NCBI RefSeq assembly: GCF_020921035.1
Contig: NC_063155.1
Location: 23,243,294 to 23,307,293 of the forward strand
Direction of reading: 5' to 3'
Length of the DNA stretch: 64,000 nucleotides
Source: Rhodamnia argentea
Lineage: Eukaryota; Streptophyta; Magnoliopsida; Myrtales; Myrtaceae
The notes beneath the pieces are model-generated. The model was not told the DNA's origin. It was given only the letters and a program-made list of their open reading frames with translations, and searched no databases. This document shows, in pieces, positions 1 to 15,100 of the stretch. Position numbers and translations under genes: made by a program. How positions within the stretch are numbered: the stretch's first letter is position 1; the number at the start of each line of letters is the position of its first letter.

Positions 1-110
1 AAACTATGATGATTTTAACGAATACTTCTGGTAGTGTTTAGTATCTGTCTTTGTCTCTTTTGTTAGTTTTCGCTTTGATGGTTGGCTAAATGTTATCGCA
101 CTGTTGGCAG

Positions 111-3100
111 GTCGCTTCGTTGCTTTGAACTGAGCTGGCCATGGCGAAAAAATTCCTCCTTCTTTCAAAAGCCCAAACGAAGGACTAAGGTATAAACCCA
201 GCCTTTACATTTGTTTTTCTGCTTATGCATGTATCACCTCCCCTTTTATCCTCCTATTTTTCTGCTTATGCATGTTGACCAGTATTTATTTTCTTTCCTT
301 TTGCTTATTACAGATTCTTCTTCAAACTAGTGGTAATAAGCGCCAGGGGAAAACATCATTTGTGGAGCACCGCACTTTCCTTCATCTGTACCATAGCTTC
401 CATCGACTCTGGATCTTTCTTGTTATGATGTTTCAGGTTTGCACGAGTCCAATTTGAATAACGCTGTTTTTCCTTGTCTACTTGATGTGCTCTTTTTATT
501 TTGTTTTTTTTAATTAATGTGCTCTCTTAAATCAGTAAGTTTTACGTATTAGTCTCCACAGCTCATATTGTGAAAAAAAAATGCTAAATCTATTTTGCGT
601 TAGCATTTTGATTGCTTATATGCCTTTCAATCTGCAAAGTTGATGTTGAAGCATAATTCTACTCCATTTCTGTTCTCGGGTCTGAAATGCGTACGTCTTG
701 TTTGCATGCTTAATATCATGCTTTATGTTTGTTTAATTGTGTACTGTCTCATCTGTCTAATCTCTCTCCCTCTCCCTCCCTCCCTCCCTCCCTCCCTCTG
801 TCAAGCACTTATTGCATGTTTCTTTTCTCTTATATTGTGACTCAGCTTCTGTGGCTTTTCAAGGTCGAATGTAACACTATCTCTCTGCTAGAACTATTTT
901 ATGATATATTTTTGGTCTCCTTTCATTGTGATTTTGATTATTCAAGGCTTCTATGGATTTTCTTGACCTTCTTTTGGAGAAATGCTAGTCTACAGATGTT
1001 TTCTTGCATGGTGCTATAATTATATATTTGCTACTTTTACAGAGTGATGATGAAGACTTCATTTTTTTTATGACTTGATATTTTGTACTCTTGCTTTAGG
1101 GACTCACGATAATTGCCTTCAATGATGGGCGTTTTAACTCCAATACTCTTCTGGAGCTTCTGAGTCTAGGCCCAACATTCGTGGTGATGAAATTTATTGA
1201 AAGTGTGTTTTCTCTATGAACTACTGACTATTTTTTTCATTCTGAGATGGTTTTCTTTCATAGAACTCCTAACTTTTCAAAGATCTCACCTTTCAATAGA
1301 TGCTGTTACTCTCAATTCTTCATTATTTTGCCTGATCAAGTTGCTTTTCCATGATGAAGGTGTCCTGGATATTGTGATGATGTATGGTGCATATTCAACA
1401 ACGAGGCGTCTTGCAGTCTCTCGAATTTTTCTCCGCTTCCTTTGGTTTACTGTTGCTTCAGTTTTTATATCTTTCCTTTATGTGTATGTATTCTTTTATT
1501 CGTCCTAATTGTCAATTTCCTCTTGACTCGTATTCCGTTTATTAGCATAGTTAACTCCCTCTTTTTGTGGTTGTGAATACACTGCAGGAAGGCTCTCCAG
1601 GCGCAGAATCGAGCGGATTCGTTTGTATATAGGTTGTATGTGATCGTTATTGTCATCTATGCTGGTTTCCAGTTTTTCCTTAGTATGTTAATGCGGATAC
1701 CAGCCTGCCATCATTTGACAAATCAATGTGATCGCTGGCCTTTGATTCGCTTCCTGAACTGGCTGCGTCAGGTTATTTTTTTATTTCCGTGTGTTTCTCT
1801 TGCCAACTAGCGTATTGTTGTATAGTTGACAGTTTGCTCTCTGTTTTGTTTGACTTTTTGTTTTTACAGGAAAGGTATTATGTGGGACGTGGCATGTATG
1901 AGAGGACTAGTGATTTTTTCAAGTAATAATCAGACGTCTAATTGGGCAATCCATTTTTTTTCAGCTTTAACTTCATTTGCTCATATCTGTGTTATTTGTT
2001 TGTATATCTCTGTGTCTATTAAAGTAGTCTCAATATTGTTGGTAGAACGTCAACTTCGAGTCCAAGATTATTTTCTTATATCGATGATCTTAAAATTGCA
2101 GGTACATGATCTTTTGGCTGGTCATATTTAGTGCAAAGTTTTCTTTTGCATATTTTCTTCAGGTTCGTGACATCTCTTCTAGTAATAATTATTGTCATGA
2201 GATTCGATATTTGTATGTCTTTAAATTGCTTTGAACCCTGAATCTGCAGATCCAGCCTTTAGTGAAGCCAACAAGAGATGTAGTTAAAGAGGATAATCTG
2301 CAATATTCATGGCATGATTTTGTATCAAAAAGTAAGGAAGTTCTGTGTTGCAATGCTGTCTTGCCTTCAAACCAAATTTCCTGTGTTAACATACGTTCTT
2401 TGGTATTGCATGTTGTTTGAATTTGACATAAACCTCTCTCTAGCATTTTCTGAAGAAACTTCCAATGCCTGGCATTTGATTCATCTACAAATATGTTAAA
2501 TTGTCTTGTAATAGACAAGAGTTTAGCTGTGTGGAAGGGATGGTCATGTGCTAGGAATAAATTGAGTTAACAAATTACAAGACAGGCTATATATTTTTAG
2601 TGCTCCCTTTAGAGTTCTTGCTTTGCTTTAAGGCTCAATCTTGTATTTAAGGACCTTTTGATTGAAGTCTATTGCTTCAAGTAGTGAAAACAACTTCGCA
2701 ATATATATATATATGCAAGGGGAAAGCTGCATATGATGGACGGTCATTTCCTCACTCCTTTGTAGTGGGGAGCTCTGTGTATTGGGGTTGCCCCATTTTC
2801 CTTTTTTAATTAAAAAGAGGGTAACTGAATGGCGAGCTTTAGCATCTTTTGTTTGCCTGATAATTTTCCTTTCTCATAATCTCCATTTTTTTCTCCTGTT
2901 GATGTCATTTGGTTGTCTATAATGTTCATTTCATTGCAGATAACCGCAATGCTTTGACAGTTGCCAGCTTATGGGCTCCTGTGGTTGCTGTAAGTTGGGA
3001 TGCCTAGTTTTCTCATCTGTTTTTGTGAAGTCATTGAGACCTGGCCCTGAATTATGCAGATTATTGTGTTTGTGGTAGGATGCAAGATAGGTTCTGTGGT

Positions 3101-6100
3101 TCACTCCTTACCCTGTACCTTCTAAGTTTGTCTGGTCATAAAGATGTAATTCAACCAGTTATTGGGTTTGTCAAAAACTGATGGATGTTTTATGCTATGT
3201 TAGAGTGATGGGAAGGCTAAGGCTTGTAATTTGAGACAACGAAGTTGTAATTCCAAATAAAGCGATGACATATTACCTCTGAACCCCAGACTACTGGCAG
3301 CAGCTTCATCACCATTAACTCCCCGACACCACTACTTTCTTCACAACTGTAACAACCACAATCTCCTAGCAGCATCTCCAGTACTACGTCACCACCACGA
3401 CCCTACCATGACCTCCATCTATCCTGTGTCATGTCACTGCATTATCGACCTTTATGCTGAATTTGAGATGGTTTAGCAGCTCTAGGTATCTTTTTTATTT
3501 TTGCAGTTGAGGGAGGACCTGCCATTTCACATGAAAAGAAAGGGAAAATTGAGTAAAAGAAGCTGATTCTTTCCAGCTTCTAGCTTTCGCTTTTGGTTTT
3601 TACGTAGAAAAATTTCTAAAGTTGCAATTTAAAATGGAGAATAATGACATACTTTGATTATTTTTCAGCCAAGAAGCCTAAAAAATGATAGTCGAAAAGT
3701 GAGAACTTCCAAAAAAGAAAGATGTTGAATTGAAGCCACAACTGAAAGCCAACAACTCCAAAAGCCATGACCACTCTAAATAGACCATATACTTTTAATG
3801 AGAAGACTTCCTCTCGCATATAGATTCTATAGTGTCGTTTGACGTTGTCATTTTAATTATGCTCTTTTTTTGTTGAAAGCATGTTGTTATATTGTTCATT
3901 GATATTTTTTGTTCCTTTGTTTCTTATTTGATTTCCTCAGATATATCTTTTGGATATTTATGTGTTTTACACCATCATATCTGCTGTGTGGGGATTTTTA
4001 CTTGGGGCACGAGATCATCTTGGGGAGGTAGTTTTTCTCGTCCAAAGTGCTTTCCTGCTTTCCCACTTACTCTTCACTTGTAAGTAGATGGAGGACATAC
4101 CCATTTGCATGTTTGTTTTTTTTTTTTTTTTTAATCTTTATGCCTTTCGCGTAAATTTTCTAGCCATTTATTTTCTGAAGTCAAATGTATGCTGTAATAT
4201 TCCAGATCAGATCATTGGAAGCTGTCCACAGACTTTTCGAGCAATTTCCCAGTGCATTTGTGAAACACCTTCATGCTCCACTTGCCAACAGGTCTGACCT
4301 CCCATTTTGTTCTGTTAACGTCTCATGATAATTTCCAGTTTTTCTTCTATTCCTAGAGAGCAATATTTTGCACTTGGATACCTTCTTATTTCTTTATGGA
4401 CTCATCTTTTTCAGGACTTTGAATCGCCTCTCCAACCAGGTGGCTCTCTTGCTAGTTGAACTATGATAAGCATAGCAAGCTATGAAATGCATAGAAAGCT
4501 CTTAAGATCCTTTAGTACTTATGCAAAAGCTGTATTTTATCCCCATGGGCTTACATATCGCATCATCTTACCAAGCATATATTTTTGAAGTTCGTCTTTG
4601 TGCTTGAACACTAAGGTACTTGTTGACTTTATTCATGCAAAGGTTGTGGAGAAGAATAAAGTGGATGCTGCGCAATTTGCCCCCTTCTGGAATGAAATTA
4701 TTAAGAACCTCAGAGAAGAAGACTATATCACCAACCTGTAAGCATAGAGTGTCACTAACCTTAACTAACCTTAAGGGTGGCTTCTCATTTCTATGGGACA
4801 TAATCTGCCTATTAGATTCTGCTTTTGTTTGCTCTAAGATACTTATTTTATAGTGTTACTTGCTTTTTCAAGAGAAATGGAGTTGCTTTTGATGCCTAAG
4901 AATTCTTGGAAACTGCCCTTGGTGCAATGGCCCCTCTTTCTTCTTGCGAGCAAGGTAAGTCTCCAGTTTTCCCTTCGTCAGTGTAAAAATAAGATCATCA
5001 CCTTCTTCTCTGAAGATTGATTCATGCATTTATCCTGTAACATGCATCTTATCTTTGCCTCTTTGCAGAGTTCATGTCTCTGTTGATATAATGCAGATAT
5101 TTATAGCAAAGGACATTGCTGTTGAGAGTAGAGAGTCGTCGCAAGATGAGCTATGGGAAAGGATCTGTAGAGATGATTACATGAAATATGCTGTGGAGGA
5201 GTGCTTTTATTCCATCAAGTATATTTTGACAGAAATACTTGATGGAGAAGGAAGGATGTGGTAAGCATATTTGTATTTTCAATTGTAAAGTGAGTTGATA
5301 TTGTAGTTGCATTGTCTTGTAATCGAGCTCTTTCTTTTGTTTCTTGAGGCCTTTGGTAGAATTATCTTACCCCTAAGAAAAATGGTCAAGTGTCAGAGTC
5401 AGGTACTGAACAGTTAAGTTGTCTTAATGTTGTCCTATTCCTGTGCCAGGGTTGAGAGAGTATACGAGGACATTGAGGCAAGTATGAAAAGAAGGAGCAT
5501 TCTAGGGGATTTTCAAATGAATAAGCTGTCGTTAGTGATTTCGAGAGTAACGGCACTCATGGGAATACTGGTTTGTATACTGGCCCTACTGCTGAATTTT
5601 CTCGTGCTTTGCAGACTGTGGAGAAGATACTGTTTGTTGCGTTGGCAGTCATGATGTTTAGGCATGCTTTGAGCTGTTGGTTGTGCCTTCCTCATTTATC
5701 AAATGCTAGTTTTAGTTTAGAAGTTTCTCTAAAGACAATAAGCAGAATGCAGTTATCTATTTTCTATGTAAGTTTTTACATGTCCTGTCTTTGCACCTTG
5801 TGCCTTTAGTTAGGGTTTTATCATTATAATTGTGTCTCTTCTCCTTTATTTTTTTTCCCTGAATATGTTCTCCGTAACCGGAGTAATTGGGGAAAATTGA
5901 AGTGCAAAGATGATTTTTATTTTATTATATTTTTTAGCAGCGTGTGGGGAGGCTGAAGGGATAGTTTCATTCTAACAATAGAAGTATCAAACTACTTCCT
6001 CATTGGCGTTTTATATTCAGATTTTCTTCTTTTGGTGTCCAGTGGCGGTGCAGTGGCCTTGACCTTTCCAAACTTACCTTTTCACCCAAGATTGGCGAGG

Positions 6101-9100
6101 TGTTGTTAGATAGAATCTTAAGGAATTGTAAAACTGTTAGATCGATGCAAATGTCATATACAATTCTAAAGCTCCAAACTACTTAACTTAGCAATTACTA
6201 AAACTACTGATTAGGGCTTTAAATTAAATCATTTCATTAGTTAAGAGTCCATATGCAGAACTGTACTAGCTAAGTTTGTTCCATCCAAAATACTTATACT
6301 GGCTCCTAAATTAAATGCAGATTATGCATTTACAGTTCCAAATATTTTAGGAATTGCTGAAAATTATAAATATAACCGTAAAGTTTGACTTTTGAAATAG
6401 ATTACTAGTACTACAACTTTGAGCACACTATTATAATTAAATAACTAATTGATCTAGCTTAGCATTAAGCAAATAATTGCAAAACTTGACCTCTATTATT
6501 GAAAACAAAGAACATGTAAAGCTTTATGGGTCAGAGTGGGTTATTGGCTGGTGAGGTGTGACGCTTTTCGTTGAGGCATTGGTTGAGCCTATGCAGAAGA
6601 CACAGAGAACCTTGACTCTAGGTTGTAAACAGTGAACCCTGAATTGATTTGTTTGTCTTTTCTGAAGATGAAGAAGAGTTTAATCCTTCTTCTTCTTCTT
6701 TTTTTCGGTCATTACACATTGTGAAACTCATGTTTTGATGAGTGATGGCTTTTGAGCTGCCTTAACTGGGCTTGGGCTTCCTTCAGCCCAAAATCCCAAT
6801 GTAGGAACATGCAGCTAAAGTAAATCCCGAGTTTGTGAGAGTCAAAATGTGATCTCAACACGTTTACCAATTCAACTTGTGGTTTCTGCTGATTTCAACT
6901 CAGGCTAATTGATCTCTAACTGCTGAAATGTTTTCAATGAGTTGGCTCGCGATTTTATGTGTCTACCCAGGATTTGCTTCTGGAGGAAGACTCTCACAAT
7001 ATGGAGATACTGAAGGAGAAAAATTCAATCATTCTACTTTGTTCTCTCTCTTTTTTTTTTTTTTTTTTTAGGGGGGGGTTGGTTGTGCTGTATTGCATGT
7101 GTGGATTTAAGTATGCTGATGGTGATCTAGGCTATTATTTGATCACTTCTGTGCTGTTACATCATGGATATGTTTTATTATTTTCAAATGTGCATCTTAC
7201 AGAAAGAGTCAGAGACAGCGGATTTGGAGAAAGGAGCGATAAAAGCTGTTCAAGATCTCTATGATGTTGTGCGAATTGATGTACTTTCAGTAAATATGAG
7301 GTTGCTCATGTTGCAATATATCTTCATACTTTTAATAAAGCGGTGTCTGCTTTATTTCTAAGTTCTGTTGCCTTCATGTAGGGAACACTATGACACGTGG
7401 AATATTTTGGCCAAAGCACGGACTGAAGGCCATTTATTTTCAAATTTAAAGTGGCCCAGGGATGCAGATCTGGTAAAACTTTACTGTTTGACCTTCTTCC
7501 TTATTGCCTTGTGCTTTTCACGTCAGAATTGATGAACCTTTGTTGATCTGCAGAAAGGACTAGTCAAGAGGTTATATTCATTGATAACAATAAAAGATTC
7601 TGCTTCCAATGTCCCAAGGAATCTCGAGGCAAGACGTAGGCTGCAGTTCTTCACTAACTCTCTATTTATGGACATGCCTCCAGCCAAGCCCGTCCGAGAG
7701 ATGATGCCCTTCAGGCAATAGCTTTACTTCAGTGCATTTTCTTCTTTTTCTAATTCGTGCTACATCACTGAATATATTGTGATTGCCTTATATGCAGTGT
7801 TTTCACTCCATACTACTCTGAGGTTGTACTGTATAGCTTGTCTGAACTCCAGAAGAAAAATGAGGATGGAATATCCATTTTATTTTACCTCCAGAAGATA
7901 TTTCCAGGTACTTCAATTGATCTTCTTTGCATGTTTATTTAGTCTTTTGCTTTTATAGTTTTGATTGTACATTTTCCATGATGGACCATCAATTTTCTGT
8001 GTTTATTAGAGCTTTCCAGAAGTTTTCTTTTTGCTGAAATTCTAGGAGCTTGAATTTGTCAATTTTGATCACTGTTGTTTTTGCTGCATTTTTCAAGTTG
8101 TTGTCCCCTGGTGGACTCATTATTCCAGGCTAAAGAATTGGTCTGATTGAGCATGTTCAATGCTGACCAGTGAATACAGACGGTTGGAGGAGTATATGCA
8201 CTCCATATTTATAGTGAGAAAAAGTGGAGCAAATAAGAAACGACTTGTCTTGTTTTATAATAAATGTGTATCATAGAAGAAGTCGGTGCAAAAACCATCC
8301 ATAGTGATGAATAGTATCTGTTTGTGGCTGTAGTGCAGTTAAGCTATTGAGTTGATATACTGATCTTGATAGATTCATTGGCAAAAAAGGTTCATTTGGT
8401 CACTGCTAAATGTTAGTGTTCGCAGTATTTTTCTGATGATAAAAAATTTTGTAATTAATTCTCATTGAATTCATCAAATAACATTTCCCCAGATGAGTGG
8501 AAAAATTTCCTTGCTCGAATTGGACGCGACGAAAATGCGCTGGAGTCGGAATTTCTTGATAGTCCCAACGATATCTTAGAACTCCGTTTTTGGGCCTCTT
8601 ATCGCGGACAAACATTGGCAAGAACAGGTGATTTCCTATATATATAATATAGTTATATTCATAGTTAGTCTACAGGAGGGTTTGTTTCTTCTTCATCATC
8701 ATGCACTCTTTTGCACTTTCTGTTTATGTGTCGAATTGGGGTACTTTCCATGCTAAGCTTGGGATATTGCTTTTAGGCATGAGAATGTGCCCTCAAATTG
8801 TCATGACTAGAATATTGTTACACTGTTAATTGTCATTTGAACTAGTATTAATGGTTTATAGTTTAGTTATTTTTTCTTGTGCTGTTTCTATATGGTGATT
8901 CTCATGCATGCAACTTCCTGTTCTATTTATTACTTTAGGCGGCTGTGGTTCTGAGTTGTAGTCAGTCTGTTTCTTATTCATCTCAAATTCGAGTTCTTGT
9001 GAAGATTCCTTTTAGGAGCCAATGTCTGTTATGATTGAAGACAATAGGTAAAACCATGTGAAAATAGTGTTAAGAGTGCTTGTGCCGTGTTGGATTCTGG

Positions 9101-12100
9101 GTTCTTTTTTATTGAAGGATCAGAAAAAAAGGGGACTGTATTTTTCTGTTCTTCAAGTAAGAGATCCTCGGAACTTACATCATCCAAATTGCCAGTTTTT
9201 GTGTATTATAAATGTTTCTGCACTACGGAACTTCAAGAGGTCATAGACTGACCTACCTTAAATGGCCTGTAAATTAGGATTATCCTTCTCACTGGCTCTT
9301 CTATCTCTCCAGGGCATTTAGTCACAAATAGTGACTGGTGCTTATTTTTTTTCTCGTCACAATGGCGAACCCAGTCCATTCCCATTGCTCGATGAGATAA
9401 AAAGATGCTGTTGTCTATTTATTTAATGTAATTCAAGAAAACCCTAAAGTGTTCTCTCTTAAGTCAATGGTGTTTTGCTTAGGAGACCTGTCACTTCGAG
9501 ATGATCTTAAACTCAAATGACGGAGGAACAACAAGAATTGCTTCTTGGTTCCACACTCATGCAAGAGTGCATCCAATGGAGTCCAGATGGATGTGGCTAA
9601 ATTCATGATATTAATCTACTCATATGCGCTGGAAAAAAAATAAAAAATTGCTGAAAATTTAAAGTACTTTGTGTCTAAAAATGGATTAAACTGGAAATAT
9701 TAAGTACATCGGTGACAGAAACTAAATCTACGGATACTACACTATTAAACCTTAAAAGCATGGGAAAGGAAAATTGATAAAAGATAAACGCTTGCTTTAT
9801 GTCATGTTGTTGGCGTGCCCTTTTCTTTTTCCAACTTTAAAAAAATTTCTCTATCAACAGGCTTGCTCTTGCAAATGATGGTTTGTCCATATCAGTTTCC
9901 ACGTTCTTAAATTTCTAACTTCCATTGACTGTTCTCCTCGTGTTTGCCAACTATCCGACAACAATTTATTGAGGCATGATTGCAACATGTCCAATGCGCC
10001 TTCACATGCTCCTCATGATTTTCCATGAACCTTTCGTCAGCACTAAGTTGTAACTGCCAAAGAGCATAGCATCTTAAAGAAACTTATTTTATTTCAAACC
10101 TATGTCACAGTCTACCAGGCCACAATCTTAGGCCATTTAACTCCCTCCATTTTCCCTGCAGCCTATAGTCTTCGGAGGCTCTACTCATCATTGACTGCCT
10201 AGTGAACACAGACTTCCTGTAATGAACACCACCCACAAAAAAGGAGACCCTAACAAGTAGACATTGTTTGGAACCCCCACGACTACTTACTAAAAGCGAT
10301 ATGCAGCTCATGTGGCTTTTAGACGCATTATTACATGGATTCCATGAATGAGGGCCTGTCTGGATAGACTTTTACTAGTTTCTATTTTAGTTTTTCTGAA
10401 TCTTGTGGCGAACACATTTTTGACCCTTTTTTTAAGACTAAACCCTGATACTTCCTAATATACAAATGTTTTTTTTTTTTTTTTGGTTGAATAATATACA
10501 AATGTTGACTTGTAGATTCAAGTATAATTTTTTCACTTAATTTTGGTGGGAAAATGAGAATGTTCATTTTGCTTATGCTTCTGTGTGAACAAACATGCCC
10601 TAAAACACTTTATGCGGCAAAAGAACTTATCGCTATTTTTGTAGACATCATTACCTAGGAAGTGAAACTGTTGATTTTGCTCATTGTTCATGGATATGTG
10701 CACTCTCATCACGGTCTACATTGCAATGGAGGAAATTCTTTAGCCTGAAACAGTTTGGCCTATTAAAATGAGCATTCAGTTTGGCCTATTAAAATGAGCA
10801 TTCTGCACGCCCTAATATTTGTAAATTTCTTCTTTTTCGCACTTTGCTTTCTTCAATTCATTTATAATTTATGGCGCATGTATTACATATGCTGCTTATG
10901 CTTTTTTTACTTAGAAAGATAAGATCATTCGAGTTAATTATCTGATTAATCTGCTTTCCTGAACATATGATTTGGCTGAGATTTGCAGTTCGTGGGATGA
11001 TGTATTACAGAAAAGCACTTATGCTTCAGAGCTACCTGGAAAGACTTGGTTCGGCAGGTTGGCTTCGAGGCCTTTCAAATAGATGTGATAGGAAGGCTTT
11101 CACTGTCTTACTTATGCATGATTTGGATATTTCAGATGTTGAAGCTGCAGTTTCAAGCAGCGATGTAACTGATACTCGAGGGTTCGAATTTTCCCCTGAA
11201 GCGAGGGCACAGGCTGATCTGAAGTTCACATATGTAGTGACATGTCAGATTTATGGAAAGCAGAAGGAGGAGCAGAAACCTGAGGCTGCTGACATTGCAA
11301 TGTTAATGCAAAAGTGACATTCAGCTCTATTTCTTGTTGCCTGCTTTCCTGTATTTCATTAGATGCCATATCTTTGCCTATATGGAAACTCCATTTGATT
11401 TTTAACTTTATATTTGATGCATGTGTGGACTTATGTCTATTTTGTGTCCTAGAAATGAAGCGCTACGCGTTGCTTTTATCGATGAGGTTGAGACTTTGAA
11501 GGATGGAAAAGTCCACAAAGAATTCTACTCGAAGCTTGTAAAGGCTGATGTTAATGGAAAAGATATGGTTAGTTTTCTTCTTTGTTGTGTTTTGAAGTAG
11601 CTATCTTTTGATTTTATTTGATTTTCTGATTTTCTCTTGCAATGTCCAAAGAGTGTCATCGTGATCACATATTCGGTTGTAAGAAATGGCCTGTTATTGC
11701 CTTTTTAAGTACTTGAGATGGTGGCGGTTTTGGCTTCCATCTTTTGTGTTTTTAAAATCTGTATGTATACATTTTGTGCATATAATGAGCTTTCTGTTGC
11801 TTTGCCTGTAAACTTTCTTTCAGGAAATTTACTCCATTAAATTGCCTGGAAATCCAAAACTTGGTGAGGGAAAACCTGAGAACCAGAACCATGCCATCAT
11901 ATTTACTCGTGGAAATGCTGTTCAGACCATTGACATGAATCAGGTAATTGAAATCTAGAGCTTCTCTTCAAGCGTTACTAGTTCCTCCTATTAGTATATG
12001 ATACTAATTCGCAAGAAGACAGCTAATATTGGATTCTGTTTGGTGATCTTTGTGCTGTGTTGCAGAATTATTTCCATAATTGCATCACATATAATTTCTG

Positions 12101-15100
12101 TTTTTTCCTCTTTTTAACTCCTCTATTATAGGGTGTCAAGATTCAGAGTTTTCTTTTCTTTTTGGTTTGAAAGGCTGAGCAGTATTCATTTAAGCATAGA
12201 ACTGCGAGTTTCCTCTATTTCATGATGCATTTCTTGACTAAAAACATGCTGCCGTGTTATGAGACAGCAGTGGTTTCTTATTGTTTCTTAAACTGTCAAT
12301 GCAGTATCTTCATAATCTTGTCTTATACTTTGCATTGTCTCTCTATTATCTGGTTTACAATTTATAAAGGTTTTTGTATGATACATACTCATGTGCATAC
12401 ACAGACAGGAATTGTTATTTTCTCGAAGCTCTTGGTTATACTAATGCAGGGCATTTAATTCAGGATAATTATTTCGAAGAGGCTCTGAAAATGAGAAATC
12501 TTCTCGAAGAATTCCGTCGTGATCATGGTATCCATCCTCCTACAATTTTGGGTGTTAGAGAAAACGTTTTTACAGGAAGGTACTTTCGTTTGATGTTATG
12601 TATGATTTAGATAGTTCTGAGGAGCCATCAAGCAAATCTGTATTAATGAGTCATTCCCTTCTTTTTCTTGTGTTTGTATGTGTCAACCTGCAGTGTGTCT
12701 TCTTTAGCCTCATTCATGTCTAATCAAGAATCCAGCTTTGTAACACTTGGACAACGCGTTCTTGCAAATCCTCTGAAGTAAGTAAACTGCATGGTTCCTT
12801 TTTTTCGACTGACCGTTCAGAATGAGCTCTGGCAAATAACCTTTTAAATTTTCAGGGTTCGTATGCATTATGGTCATCCTGATGTATTTGATAGAGTTTT
12901 TCATATAACTCGGGGGGGAATAAGCAAGGCTTCTCGTGTCATCAACATCAGTGAAGATATCTATTCAGGTTTTGACATGATAAAGATTTTCGTTTACAAG
13001 AGAACCTTGTTTGAAGAACTAAAGTATACTTGTTATATTAATGTCATATTACTAGCTGAACCTTTGTTTCAGTTTTGAGCTCTCTATAGAATCATTTTAT
13101 GCTTCAATGCCTCCTGGAGTAGCCTTGATAATGCTCATAGTCTGGGAAAACAGTGCTGCTTTTTTGGGGATGAAATTTTACTTGTGATACTGTTCGAACT
13201 GAAGAGCTGCAGCATTCTGATTTTTATTAGCATCTCTATGTTCTCGTTTTCAATGGTTTCGACAGTCAGTAGGACAATATCATGTAGTGACTGCATAATC
13301 TTGTGGAATCACTGAATTATTATGTGGCAATACTCAGGGCATTATAAAGTTTTGACTTTTTCTATGCAAAAAGAACAGGAAAAGCCAGAGAAGAACAGTG
13401 TTTTCTTCCATTAAGTTCGGTCTGTGTCATGATTAGTTCCGCTACTGATTCATATTTGCTTTGAATTTTATATCTCTACTCCTGCTTCCTTCGACAGAAG
13501 ATGGGGTTACAGAATCTTATCGCGTATTTGAGCATCTTGACTTTCTATGATGCATTGCGGCCTGCAACGAGCTTTCTTCATCTCATCTTTGATTGTTGGC
13601 ATGTGGACCTTTGAATATGTGTTCATCTTGAATCTTGTAGGACTGATTACCCAGGGGATTATTGTGATTTTTGCTTTTGGGCTAGAGGGAACATTTACAA
13701 GGGCCAAAAAAAGAGGGAGGGGGGAACAGTACTAAAATTTCGCGCACCATTTAGAAGAGCCACACACAGAATTAATAGCAAATGGGGCACTGAGAAAATG
13801 CAATTTGGCTTCAATCCTGTACTTATTGGGCACCATTTTTCTCTTGAACTTTAAGTTCTTACAAAATGATGCGGATTGTATTTATTTCATATGTGATAGT
13901 GTTCTCTCCATTCCTTCTATTCTCCATTAATGATCCGTGGAAGTTTCTAACAATTTGGGGATAAAAACCAGGGTTTAACTCAACGCTACGCCAAGGAAAT
14001 GTTACTCATCATGAGTATATTCAAGTAAGATCTCCCATATCATATTAGAAATCTCGATTTCTATATCCATTTTATTTTACTTCAAGCACAATTAAGCTGT
14101 GAATATTGCAGGTTGGGAAAGGTCGAGATGTTGGGCTCAATCAGATTGCTTTATTTGAAGGGAAGGTTGCTGGGGGCAATGGTGAACAAGTTTTAAGTCG
14201 TGATGTATACAGACTCGGACAGCTCTTTGACTTCTTTAGAATGATGTCTTTCTACTTTACCACAGTTGGATTTTACTTCTGCACTATGGTATGCTTCTTT
14301 CTTTGACTTTAATATGTGTACTATGCTTTCTTTGTGTTTCTGTTGAGTGAGCCACAGTGGATGCCTGCTTACTCTCAATCTCTTCTGAAGCAAGGCAAGA
14401 AAGATGCTCGGTTATTAGAGTCATAAAAGTTCTAAAGAAATTATTTTCTCATTTTTTCTTTTGTGAGATTTGCTAAATATTTCTTTTCATAAAGATTATC
14501 CTGTTCCCTTCCTTTTGATTTATAAGTTAACTGCTTTGAGAATGTGTTGAATATTTTGTGTAAACAATCTTGGAGTTAATTCACCAGTGAATGCGCTGAT
14601 CACATGGAGCTACAACCTTTTTTGCTTGTCTTTTGTGCTCCATGGATTTTGTCAACTTTTTTATTGTGTCATATTTTATTCTTTTTAAGCTAGCTATACA
14701 TCGGACACATTGTTGTATTTGCTTGTGTACTGGTAAAGAGATTGCTTGAAATTCTAGTTTTAAAAGGGCAAGCAGAATGTTCTTTGTTGGAAAAAAATAT
14801 ACTAGCAAAATAAGAGTTCATAAGCAACTAGACTTCGATCTGGTGATTGCATCTCTATATGTGCCACGTGAAATTGTCTTTTGACTTCTGCTGATGTTTA
14901 GACGCTGATGTGGTCATCGAATCATTTATTCTATCGTTACTACTTCGATATAGATGAATTTGTTATACAAATTGCTCTGAATAGAAGCAAAAAGGAAAAT
15001 GATTAGTACCTCTAATGTTTCTTGCAAAATTTGCAAAGGTACCTGACATGAGTTGACACGTACGTAGTTACATATTAGACAGGGGCATCTTATTGATCTT

